A stretch of DNA of 36,445 bases. Source: an uncultured Bacilli bacterium. Its GTDB lineage: Bacteria; Bacillota_I; Bacilli_A; RF39; UBA660. The notes beneath the pieces were generated by a model. The model had not been told where the DNA came from. It did no database searches and saw nothing but the letters and a program-made list of their open reading frames with translations. The stretch spans positions 1 through 36,445 of the forward strand of contig CANQEJ010000005.1 of NCBI GenBank assembly GCA_947594925.1. Direction: 5' to 3'. A program made the translations under genes and the position numbers. Shown here piece by piece: positions 24,801 through 31,536 of this stretch; position 1 is the stretch's first letter, and every line of letters starts with the position of its first letter.

Positions 24801-26211
24801 TCAATGGAAAGCCCATGAATATACCAAAGAACTATTTGGCATAGACAATGTTTATCGGGCTGGAACAATCGGTACAGTTGCCGAAAAAACAGCTTTTGGT
24901 TTTGTTCGTGGTTATTGTGAAGAAAAAAATATTGTCATGCGTAATGTCGAAATAGAACGTTTAGCTAAAGGTTGTACGGGAGTTAAAAGAACAACTGGAC
25001 AGCACCCAGGAGGAATTGTAGTTATTCCTGGCTATATGGATGTTTATGATTTTACTCCTTTCCAATTTCCAGCAGAAGATAATACTTCTTTATGGCGAAC
25101 TACGCACTTTGATTACCATGCTATTGACCAAGATGTCTTAAAGCTTGATATTCTAGGACACGATGATCCCACCATGTTACGTATGCTTCAAGATTTGTCT
25201 GGCTTAGATGTAACCAAAATTGATTTAGGCGACAAAGATACGATGAAAATTTTTACCGGACCTGAAATATTAGGAGTTTCTAAAGAAAAAATTGTCTGTG
25301 ATACAGGAACATTAGGGGTTCCCGAATTTGGAACTAAATTTGTTATTGGCATGCTTGTAGATACTAAACCTAAAACCTTTGCGGAACTGATTAAAATATC
25401 TGGACTTTCCCATGGTACAGATGTTTGGTTAGGTAATGCTCAAGAACTAATTAAAAATAAAATATGTGAATTTAAAGATGTAATTGGGTGTCGTGATGAC
25501 ATAATGGTTTACTTAATGTATAACGGCGTAGAACCGATTAAAGCCTTTAAAATAATGGAATTTGTTCGTAAAGGTAAAGCCTCTAAAGACCCTGAAGGTT
25601 GGAAAGAATATGTTGAAGTCATGCGGGCTTCTGAAATTCCTGAGTGGTATATTGAATCTTGTCATAAAATTAAATATATGTTTCCGAAAGCGCATGCGGC
25701 GGCCTACGTTATGAGTGCTTTTAGAATAGCCTGGTTTAAAGTTCATCTACCACTATATTACTATGCAGCTTTTTTAAGCATTCGTTGTAACGACTTTGAT
25801 ATTGAGTGTATGATTAAAGGCTATGATGCTATTAAAGCAAAATTAATGGAAATTCAATCTAAAGGATTTGATGCTACTAATAAAGAAAAAGCCGTATATG
25901 AAACTTTACAAGTTTCTTTAGAAATGATTTCACGGGGTTTTAACTTTAAAAATATTGACATAGAAAAAAGTGATGCGAATAAATTTATTATAGATGAAGA
26001 TGGAAAATCCTTAATTTTACCATTTAAAACAATTGATGGTTTAGGAATACAAGCCGCAGCTACGATTATTGAAGAACGTAATAATAAACCATATTATAGT
26101 ATAGAAGATTTACAAAATAGAGGGAAAGTTAATAGTAGTACTCTAGCTAAATTAAGAGTTTTAGGAGTACTAGATAACTTGCCTGAAACATCACAATTAA
26201 GTTTATTTTAG
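21895..26211 (+). CDS. polC: DNA polymerase III PolC-type alpha subunit
   Basis: Main replicative polymerase of low-GC Firmicutes, 1438 residues, the usual length. In order: N-terminal domain (1-210), OB-fold (about 220-300), PHP domain (HAHTFMSMMDS, AVTDHNCLQAYPDLY) split by a DEDDh proofreading exonuclease (FDTETTGFHPGSDQ near 400, AHNAKFD), a four-Cys zinc finger (CPNC ... CPKC, about 901-931), catalytic VPDIDLNFSGEYQ (near 960), and the fingers and C-terminal region ending in SQLSLF, the beta-clamp-binding peptide (QLSLF). All catalytic acids are present. GGGAGG precedes ATG 21895. The adjacency with dnaE is unusual; in B. subtilis polC follows proS. Confidence 0.97.
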   Translation: MTELERFFASIKFSDKNKAFAKATVNKVVISRKTEAFLVYIENANVISKDEVDALLEATKNKINGTKEVKVSFIYHDIKDDDIFAYFNAIFTDIIQKRPSLISLLETPVKVINKEITIEVGNKIEELEINKEKEYILNQLSLYGFKDIQINTYLNKEIEESIIKSMEQTEVFKNDIKEEKSNIIFGKHIDGEIESIDNILGDTKNIIVEAYIFGLDSMERENINIATLKISDRTNSIIAKIFKRDIDEYHDILKRLKVGNWYRIHGNAEFDNFAKDIVISIRNLEEIASKGPKLVDDAEEKRVELHAHTFMSMMDSVVPQKDLVKHALALGHKAVAVTDHNCLQAYPDLYHAVCDYNKGKEESEHFKVLYGAELSVVNDDVDVIFNPKEYTLMNQTYVVFDTETTGFHPGSDQMIEIGAVKIKDGEIIDRFDELIDPGYHIPEKITALTNISDDMVKGKAKEDEVTKRFLDWAEDLPMVAHNAKFDISFISMAMQKYALGEFKNTVLDTMSLARILNPEWPNHKLQTLVRRYKIEWNEDEHHRADYDSEGTAKAFYKMAKILYDRNIETTMDIYNSIDQDELVKFSIPFHISILAQNKVGLKNLFKIISMANTKYLFKNDQPKIPRKEIIKHREGLLLGSGCVNGEVFEAALTKEDDEISHMMQFYDYIEVQPISHMTQLLQKDSSGFKTKEDLQKHLKKIIRIAEEAGKPVCATGDVHNLTDDDKIYRDIIVAQRTNGKLHPLNRQGIDVPNMSFKTTQEMKEEFAFLEDAAKINEIVVTNPNKIADMIEEIEVIIETGGVPFSPRIENSKETVENMVYDKARSLYGEQLPEIISTRIEQELKGIIGGGFDVIYLIAQKLVKKSNDDGYLVGSRGSVGSSFVATMMGITEVNPLPAHYLCPNCQYSIFEIDGEALGATYSSGYDLPDLNCPKCGTKLNKEGQDMPFATFLGFNADKVPDIDLNFSGEYQWKAHEYTKELFGIDNVYRAGTIGTVAEKTAFGFVRGYCEEKNIVMRNVEIERLAKGCTGVKRTTGQHPGGIVVIPGYMDVYDFTPFQFPAEDNTSLWRTTHFDYHAIDQDVLKLDILGHDDPTMLRMLQDLSGLDVTKIDLGDKDTMKIFTGPEILGVSKEKIVCDTGTLGVPEFGTKFVIGMLVDTKPKTFAELIKISGLSHGTDVWLGNAQELIKNKICEFKDVIGCRDDIMVYLMYNGVEPIKAFKIMEFVRKGKASKDPEGWKEYVEVMRASEIPEWYIESCHKIKYMFPKAHAAAYVMSAFRIAWFKVHLPLYYYAAFLSIRCNDFDIECMIKGYDAIKAKLMEIQSKGFDATNKEKAVYETLQVSLEMISRGFNFKNIDIEKSDANKFIIDEDGKSLILPFKTIDGLGIQAAATIIEERNNKPYYSIEDLQNRGKVNSSTLAKLRVLGVLDNLPETSQLSLF

Positions 26212-26222
26212 GAGGGATTATT

Positions 26223-26912
26223 TTGACAAAACCAATAATTGGCATTGTATTACAACCTAGTTTTACAGATAATGATGAGGTCTTTCAAAATCGCTATTAT
26301 GTTTTAGATAATTATACGCAAGCTATTTATCAAAATGGTGGTATTCCTATTGGTCTTGTTATGAATAATTTAGAAGTAATTAAAGAAAACTTAGCATTAT
26401 GTGATGGGATTTTAATACCGGGTGGTATTGTTATTAAAGACTATCATTTAAAAATCATTGATTATGCTTATCAAAATAATATTCCGTATTTAGGTATTTG
26501 TATGGGTATGCAAGCTTTAGCTATGTATTCTTTAAAAGAAAATCATGAAACAAAAGTATTACAAATGATTGCTAAACCCCATAAACATAATTACGAAATT
26601 ACAAAGCAAACCAAAGATAAACTAGGGCACAAAGTAAAAATAATTGATAAAGAAAGTCAAATGTATCAAATATTTCAAAAGGAAGTTTTAGATGTAAATA
26701 GTTTTCATAACTACGAAGTAACGAAAGTTGGCCCGGATTTTAAAATAGTTGGTCTTTCCGATGATAATAAAATCGAGATAATAGAGTGTAAAAATCCTCA
26801 TAAATTTATGGTTGGTGTTCAATGGCACCCTGAACTTTTACCAGAAATGACCAAACTTCTAAAAACTTTTATCGAAAAATCAGGTAATAATCATGCAAAT
26901 AAAAATAAATAA
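26223..26912 (+). CDS. Gamma-glutamyl-gamma-aminobutyrate hydrolase-like class I amidotransferase (peptidase C26)
   Basis: The 229 residues have the class I glutamine amidotransferase fold. The nucleophile elbow is LGICMGMQAL, the His is in VGVQWHPELL with the catalytic Glu two residues later, and the oxyanion region is LIPGGIVI. The start N-terminal TKPIIGIVLQP is typical of PuuD/YvdE-type hydrolases that cleave gamma-glutamyl amides. The start is TTG 26223, six bases after GGAGGG, which itself overlaps the polC stop; it is therefore in the polC transcript. Substrate unknown. Confidence 0.88.
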   Translation: MTKPIIGIVLQPSFTDNDEVFQNRYYVLDNYTQAIYQNGGIPIGLVMNNLEVIKENLALCDGILIPGGIVIKDYHLKIIDYAYQNNIPYLGICMGMQALAMYSLKENHETKVLQMIAKPHKHNYEITKQTKDKLGHKVKIIDKESQMYQIFQKEVLDVNSFHNYEVTKVGPDFKIVGLSDDNKIEIIECKNPHKFMVGVQWHPELLPEMTKLLKTFIEKSGNNHANKNK

Positions 26913-27720
26913 TATTACTTTAAATAATTCCGAAAAAGCTGATAAATTTTGTGTTATTAGCGATATTCATCATATTAAAACTTGTGATGATGCATTTTAT
27001 GACCAAATTATTAAAAAAGTACAAACTTTACAAGCCAAATACATCTTAATTCCTGGCGATATAGTCGATAAACCCGAGATAATATATACACGTTATATTA
27101 ATTATTTAATTACTTTTTTAAAAAAGTTAGCTACTATTGCTCCCGTTATTATTTCTAAAGGTAATCATGAAATAAAAAATCCTAAATATAAAGTGCAAAA
27201 GTTATACCAACAACTAGAAAGAATAGATAATATCTACATATTAGACAATAATGAAATAACTCTTGGTAAATATCATTTTATTGGTTTTAGTCCTTCCTTA
27301 TGTAATTATCTACCGGAATTTAAAGCAAAGTGGTGTGAAAATTTTATTAAAGAATTTAATAATTGTCATTTTCAAAAAAAGTCTAACAAAGTAACAATTT
27401 TATTATGTCATAGTCCTGAAATTATTACTAATCCGCAAGTGTATGAAAATATTTCTTTTCTAAAAAGTGTTAAATATATAATATGTGGGCATATGCATAA
27501 TGGTCTAGCACCGGCCTTTTTAGATAAAATGTTAGCATCTCGCGGTCTTTGTGGCCCTAATTATGTTTTCTTTCCCAAATATTGTCGGGGTGTTCATCCT
27601 TTGGGAAAAGATACTAAACTCATTATATGTAAATCTTTAAGAGTTCTTACTAATGATAATTTTGCTTTTAACTTATTAGATAAATTATATAAAAGAAATA
27701 TAACCGTAATAAACTTATAA
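26893..27720 (+). CDS. Calcineurin-like metallophosphoesterase
   Basis: The 275 residues contain all metal-binding motifs of the family: D-x-H in VISDIHH, GD in IPGDIVD, GNHE in ISKGNHE, H in LLCHSPE and GHxH in ICGHMHN. No signal peptide or membrane helix is seen, so it is cytoplasmic. Related proteins act as phosphodiesterases on nucleotides or lipid precursors (UDP-diacylglucosamine hydrolase LpxG-like, YkuE-like), but nothing here fixes the substrate. The ATG overlaps the preceding gene by 20 bases, indicating translational coupling. A strong terminator follows. Confidence 0.87.
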   Translation: MQIKINNITLNNSEKADKFCVISDIHHIKTCDDAFYDQIIKKVQTLQAKYILIPGDIVDKPEIIYTRYINYLITFLKKLATIAPVIISKGNHEIKNPKYKVQKLYQQLERIDNIYILDNNEITLGKYHFIGFSPSLCNYLPEFKAKWCENFIKEFNNCHFQKKSNKVTILLCHSPEIITNPQVYENISFLKSVKYIICGHMHNGLAPAFLDKMLASRGLCGPNYVFFPKYCRGVHPLGKDTKLIICKSLRVLTNDNFAFNLLDKLYKRNITVINL

Positions 27721-27747
27721 CTAAACAAAAATGGTTTAGTTTTTTTG
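27719..27747 (+). terminator. Terminator of the dnaE/polC run
   Basis: AACTAAAC, seven-base loop, GTTTAGTT, then seven T; directly at the stop codon. Confidence 0.8.
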
Positions 27748-27758
27748 TCAAAAAATAT

Positions 27759-27787
27759 TTGACAGAGGTCTAATCTTGTGATATAGT
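27759..27787 (+). promoter_or_regulatory. Strong promoter of the 27816-29687 operon
   Basis: TTGACA, 17-bp spacer ending TGA, TATAGT (extended -10). The best promoter in this part of the window; start near 27794. Confidence 0.75.
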
Positions 27788-27815
27788 AATCTACTATTTT
27801 GTGGGAGGTATGACT

Positions 27816-28412
27816 ATGAAATATATGTTAGTAATGGAAAGAAGACCAAAAGATTACATGCCTTATGATTATTCTATAATGCCTGAATATAATGGGGCAG
27901 ATTTAACAACATTAGAAGGTATTGATGCATTTACTTCTCAATTTAATGATGAAAATGAATTAAAATCTGCCTTATTAGCAGCGAATTTTATTGATGATAA
28001 TGAACTTGATAAAAAAATGAAAATTATTTTCAAAGAAAACGAAGGAATAAGAGAAAATAAATATGGAGTTTGTTATAAAAATCGTAGCAATTTAATAAAT
28101 AGTCAATTTCTAATCAGTTTTTTAGAATATTGTTTAAAAGAGCCCCAAATAGCTAATCGTATATATAACGAATTTGCTCATCAAAAAGAATTATCGGAAG
28201 TTTTTTGTCTTGTATTAAATGTTATGAAAAATGTTAAAATGGCCGATAATCCTAAAAATATTTATTATGTTCGCTATATGCCTTATAATGAAATAAGAGC
28301 TCTTGCTTTATTTATAATTAATAATTTTAGTGGTATAATTAGTTATGAAGATAGAGTAAAAGCAGGTGAAGAACATGAAAGAAAAAGAATTCCTATTCAA
28401 TACAGCGCTTAG
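27816..28412 (+). CDS. Unknown cytoplasmic protein upstream of a tyrosine recombinase
   Basis: Start chosen at ATG 27816 (MKYMLVMERRPKDYMPYD) because GGGAGG ends seven bases upstream; ATG 27810 would be only one base from it. The 198 residues have no membrane segment, an acidic centre and several aromatic clusters (NIYYVRYMPYNEIRALALFI). I recognise no domain or catalytic motif. It shares a strong promoter with the next two genes, so a role linked to the downstream small protein and the XerC/D recombinase is possible but unproven. Confidence 0.75.
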   Translation: MKYMLVMERRPKDYMPYDYSIMPEYNGADLTTLEGIDAFTSQFNDENELKSALLAANFIDDNELDKKMKIIFKENEGIRENKYGVCYKNRSNLINSQFLISFLEYCLKEPQIANRIYNEFAHQKELSEVFCLVLNVMKNVKMADNPKNIYYVRYMPYNEIRALALFIINNFSGIISYEDRVKAGEEHERKRIPIQYSA

Positions 28413-28791
28413 AAATGAATTTATCGAAGTAATTCAAACTTGTTATGAACAAAGAGGAAAAAGCATTGACTATGATTGGTTATGTAAGCAAAGTGATGCA
28501 ACAATTTATGCAATCTATAAAAGAGAAACAACGCCAAAAAAAGAAGAATCCTCTTTGCAAGTAACTATAGATGATATTCAAGATGAAATTGAATTAAATG
28601 CTGTTATCCAAGATTATTTTAATGGCGAATTCGACTTACCAACTAAAGAAGATTATCAAAATCCTTATAATTTATATAATGAAGACCATCAGGTTGATTA
28701 TAATGGTTCTTATGATATCAATGGCCGCAGACTTTCTGATATAGAAGCAATGGAAAGACAAGAAAAAATGTCACTAAGGTTTAAAAGATGA
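28375..28791 (+). CDS. Unknown small acidic protein coupled to the recombinase gene
   Basis: The ATG at 28375 has AGGTGA five bases upstream and overlaps the preceding gene by 38 bases. The 138 residues are hydrophilic, with an N-terminal helical part (LRNEFIEVIQTCYEQRG), an acidic centre and a Tyr/Asn/Asp-rich segment around 95-120. No known motif. Its stop overlaps the recombinase start (ATGA). A possible internal extended -10 (TGGTATAAT, 28331-28339) lies upstream. Function unknown. Confidence 0.72.
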   Translation: MKEKEFLFNTALRNEFIEVIQTCYEQRGKSIDYDWLCKQSDATIYAIYKRETTPKKEESSLQVTIDDIQDEIELNAVIQDYFNGEFDLPTKEDYQNPYNLYNEDHQVDYNGSYDINGRRLSDIEAMERQEKMSLRFKR

Positions 28792-29687
28792 AAGATAAAA
28801 TTACCGATTTTTTAACCTATCTTTCTTTAGAACGTAATTATCAAGAGGATACAACTATCAAAAATTATGAAATTGATTTATTACAATTTGCTGAGTTTTT
28901 AAAAGCTCATAATTTAAACTATTTAAAACTAAAAAAAGATGATGTACGTAGTTATTTAAAATATCTAGATTCTTTAAATTATAAAAATTCTTCTATATCT
29001 CGACACCTCAGCGCTTTACGTTCATTTTATGCCTATCTTGTTAATCAAAATATAGTTAAGACTAATATTTTTCGTAATATATCTTCACCAAAAAAAGAAA
29101 AAAAGTTACCAAACTTCCTGCAATATGGAGAACTTCTTAAAATGTTTGATGTTACCTCCAAAGATGACCCTTTATCAATTCGCAATTATTTAATTATTGA
29201 AACCCTTTATGATACTGGCTTGCGGGTTAGTGAACTAGTAAATCTAAAATTAAAAGATATTAATATGGCTCAAAAAGAAATAATTGTTTTAGGAAAAGGA
29301 AATAAAGAAAGAGTTGTCTATTTTGGCGATTATGAAATTGAAAGTTTAAACAGATATTTAAAAGAAAGCAGACCTTTTTTATTAAATGATAAAAAAAATG
29401 AATATCTATTTTTAAATCATTTAGGAAATAAACTTACCGATCGTGGCGTAAGATTAATAATAGATAACATTATAAAAGAAGCTGCTTTAAAACATAAAAT
29501 ATCGCCACATACTTTAAGACATACTTTTGCTACTCATTTGTTAAATGAAGGAGCAGATTTAAAAAGCGTTCAAGAACTTCTTGGTCATGCGAGTTTAAGT
29601 ACTACCCAAATTTACACCCATGTATCAAACGAACGTTTGCGAAGTGTCTACTTAAATGCCCACCCACGCAGTAAAGAGGAAAAATAA
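28788..29687 (+). CDS. xerD: Tyrosine recombinase of the XerC/XerD type
   Basis: The 299 residues match the usual Xer length. The N-terminal SAM-like DNA-binding domain (1-105) is followed by the catalytic domain with Arg in LYDTGLRVSELVNL, Lys in VLGKGNKERVV, HxxR in SPHTLRHTFATHLL, His in ELLGHASLSTTQIYTH and the nucleophile Tyr in the same segment (TQIYTH). The full R-K-HxxR-H-Y set is present. Such enzymes resolve chromosome dimers at dif; no integrase-type arm-binding domain or att site is visible here, and the gene sits in an ordinary operon, so housekeeping Xer is favoured over a phage integrase. Choice of XerD over XerC is uncertain. Confidence 0.9.
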   Translation: MKDKITDFLTYLSLERNYQEDTTIKNYEIDLLQFAEFLKAHNLNYLKLKKDDVRSYLKYLDSLNYKNSSISRHLSALRSFYAYLVNQNIVKTNIFRNISSPKKEKKLPNFLQYGELLKMFDVTSKDDPLSIRNYLIIETLYDTGLRVSELVNLKLKDINMAQKEIIVLGKGNKERVVYFGDYEIESLNRYLKESRPFLLNDKKNEYLFLNHLGNKLTDRGVRLIIDNIIKEAALKHKISPHTLRHTFATHLLNEGADLKSVQELLGHASLSTTQIYTHVSNERLRSVYLNAHPRSKEEK

Positions 29688-29716
29688 TTGATTATTCTTT
29701 TTTAAATTGTTATTAT
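29688..29716 (+). promoter_or_regulatory. Promoter of the WG-repeat-like gene
   Basis: TTGATT, 17-bp spacer ending TGT, TATTAT (extended -10), directly after the xerD stop. Confidence 0.6.
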
Positions 29717-29741
29717 TAAATAAATAAAAGGGAGAATAAAA

Positions 29742-31427
29742 ATGGATATGATAAAGAAAAATTGGATTTTAATATTAGCCGTTTTAGTTTTAATTATCTC
29801 AGGAATATTATATATATATTTAGCCAATCGAGAACAAGCGGAAATAGAAACTGGTTTTGTTCAAGGAAAAGTATCCTATGAAGAAATAGATAAATATATT
29901 GATGGGATAATGCTTGCTAAAAAAGATGGCAATTATCTTATCATAGATATAAATGATAAAGTTATTGAAAAAATAGATAAAGATGCTACCGATATAGAAA
30001 TATTATATGGTGGTTATTACACTTATACCTTAGCAGAACAAGTTTATTTAAATCGTAATGGTAAAAATGTTAAAACATTTCCAACCTTATTCCAAGAAGA
30101 ATATAACTTATACAAAGATGAAAATGATGAAAATTCTTTATATATCACTTTAAATGCTAAAAAACTAATGAAAGATGTTTACTATGTAACTATCTCTAAT
30201 GATAATACAGTAAAAACAGTTATTTATAATTCTAAGACTGGTAAAAAACTTTATGAAACAGATAATTATATCTCCTTATTAGAAACACCAGATATGAAAA
30301 ATTATGAGTATTTTGTTGTAGGAGGTAAGGAGTTAGTTCGCCTTAGTGATTTTAAAACTATATTTAAAGAAACCGATGTTAGTATCTCCGGAGATAATAA
30401 TCAAGTTAATGCCGAAGAAAATATTGTTACTAATAGTAGCAAATATATTGTAATAAGTAATGTCAATAGTATTGATGGTACCCTTCGTTATGGTTTAATC
30501 GATTATGAAGGAAATATAGTTATTCCTATTTCTTATGAAGATATTAATTTTAAAGTCGACAACAATCGTTATATAGCAGCCAAAAAAGATGGAAGATATG
30601 GTGTTATTAATAGTTTAAATGAAGAGATTTTAGATTTTTCCTATGATGCTATTGAAGTTTATGATAATAACTTAGTTCTTGTTAAAAATCGCCAACTTGG
30701 GGTTATGAATAATGATTTAGAATTAATATATAATTATAAAACATCTGTATCAGATATAGAATATAATTCGCGCGTATGTTGTGGAAATAATAATGCCTTT
30801 GAAACCTTTAATACTGATAGTGGTTTAATAATTAGTACTTATCCTAAAAATGATGAGCAAAATGATGGTCAAACTTTTAAAAATACAATTGTTGTCAATA
30901 AGAAAAATGAAGTTAAAGAATTAAAAGGAAAATTTTTAAAATATTTAGTTGACGAAGAAGAAATTATTAAAAATAGATATTTATTAGAAGAAAAAATTGA
31001 TGATAAATCTTTAGCTTTAAGTATTTTTGATGATAAAGGTAATTCATTAGCTACTTATGAAACGATTGTATCTGATACAATTAATTCCATTACTTATGAT
31101 TTAACTAATGAAAAAAATATTTTAATTGAAATCTTTAATTCAGAGTATAATTCTTTATATAAAGCTTTAATTGAAGCTACTACTGGTAAAGTTTTAGCTG
31201 AAAATGGCGATGTTAAAAATTATGTAAAAAAACAAACTTTAAAAGATGGTTATTATTTTTACGGTAAAGATAATATTTTAACTATTAAAGATTCTAATGA
31301 TAATACAGTCATTACCTTAGATGGTCAAGATATAATTTATTTAAATGGCAATTATTTTGCTGTCAAAAATCAAAATGGTAAATACTATATTTGCAAAGTT
31401 TTATTAGAAGAGGAACAAGTTAAATAA
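29742..31427 (+). CDS. Membrane-anchored WG-repeat-like beta-propeller protein
   Basis: The 561 residues start with a short basic segment and one membrane helix (about 6-28; WILILAVLVLIISGILYIYL), leaving a large extracytoplasmic domain. The domain contains repeated segments of the WG-like type (GLIDYEGNIVIPISYEDI, YGVINSLNEEILDFSYDAI, LGVMNNDLELIYNY), which usually build beta-propeller-like surfaces. One Cys pair (RVCCGN) lies mid-protein. No enzymatic motif. GGGAG lies eight bases before ATG 29742. Single-gene transcript. Possibly a surface or ligand-binding protein; the exact role is unknown. Confidence 0.78.
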   Translation: MDMIKKNWILILAVLVLIISGILYIYLANREQAEIETGFVQGKVSYEEIDKYIDGIMLAKKDGNYLIIDINDKVIEKIDKDATDIEILYGGYYTYTLAEQVYLNRNGKNVKTFPTLFQEEYNLYKDENDENSLYITLNAKKLMKDVYYVTISNDNTVKTVIYNSKTGKKLYETDNYISLLETPDMKNYEYFVVGGKELVRLSDFKTIFKETDVSISGDNNQVNAEENIVTNSSKYIVISNVNSIDGTLRYGLIDYEGNIVIPISYEDINFKVDNNRYIAAKKDGRYGVINSLNEEILDFSYDAIEVYDNNLVLVKNRQLGVMNNDLELIYNYKTSVSDIEYNSRVCCGNNNAFETFNTDSGLIISTYPKNDEQNDGQTFKNTIVVNKKNEVKELKGKFLKYLVDEEEIIKNRYLLEEKIDDKSLALSIFDDKGNSLATYETIVSDTINSITYDLTNEKNILIEIFNSEYNSLYKALIEATTGKVLAENGDVKNYVKKQTLKDGYYFYGKDNILTIKDSNDNTVITLDGQDIIYLNGNYFAVKNQNGKYYICKVLLEEEQVK

Positions 31428-31440
31428 TAGCTTGTTTTTT
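31414..31440 (+). terminator. Terminator overlapping the stop codon of the WG-repeat-like gene
   Basis: AACAAGTTA-AATAA-TAGCTTGTT (one T-G pair), then TTTT. Confidence 0.75.
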
Positions 31441-31506
31441 CTTGGCAATTATATTGTTATTTTTTTGTAAAAAGCACTAAAAAAGCTAGTTTAAATAAAG
31501 TATGTT

Positions 31507-31515
31507 TGTTATAAT
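31507..31515 (+). promoter_or_regulatory. ppdK promoter (extended -10)
   Basis: TGTTATAAT with only a weak -35 (TAGTTT); start near 31522, followed by AGGAGG and the ATG at 31537. Confidence 0.55.
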
Positions 31516-31536
31516 AAAAAAGTTAGGAGGAAAAAA

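Noticed and set aside
28788-29687. Phage integrase marking an integrated element
   Set aside because: Standard Xer length, located in an operon, no att repeats or tRNA nearby and no phage genes around it.
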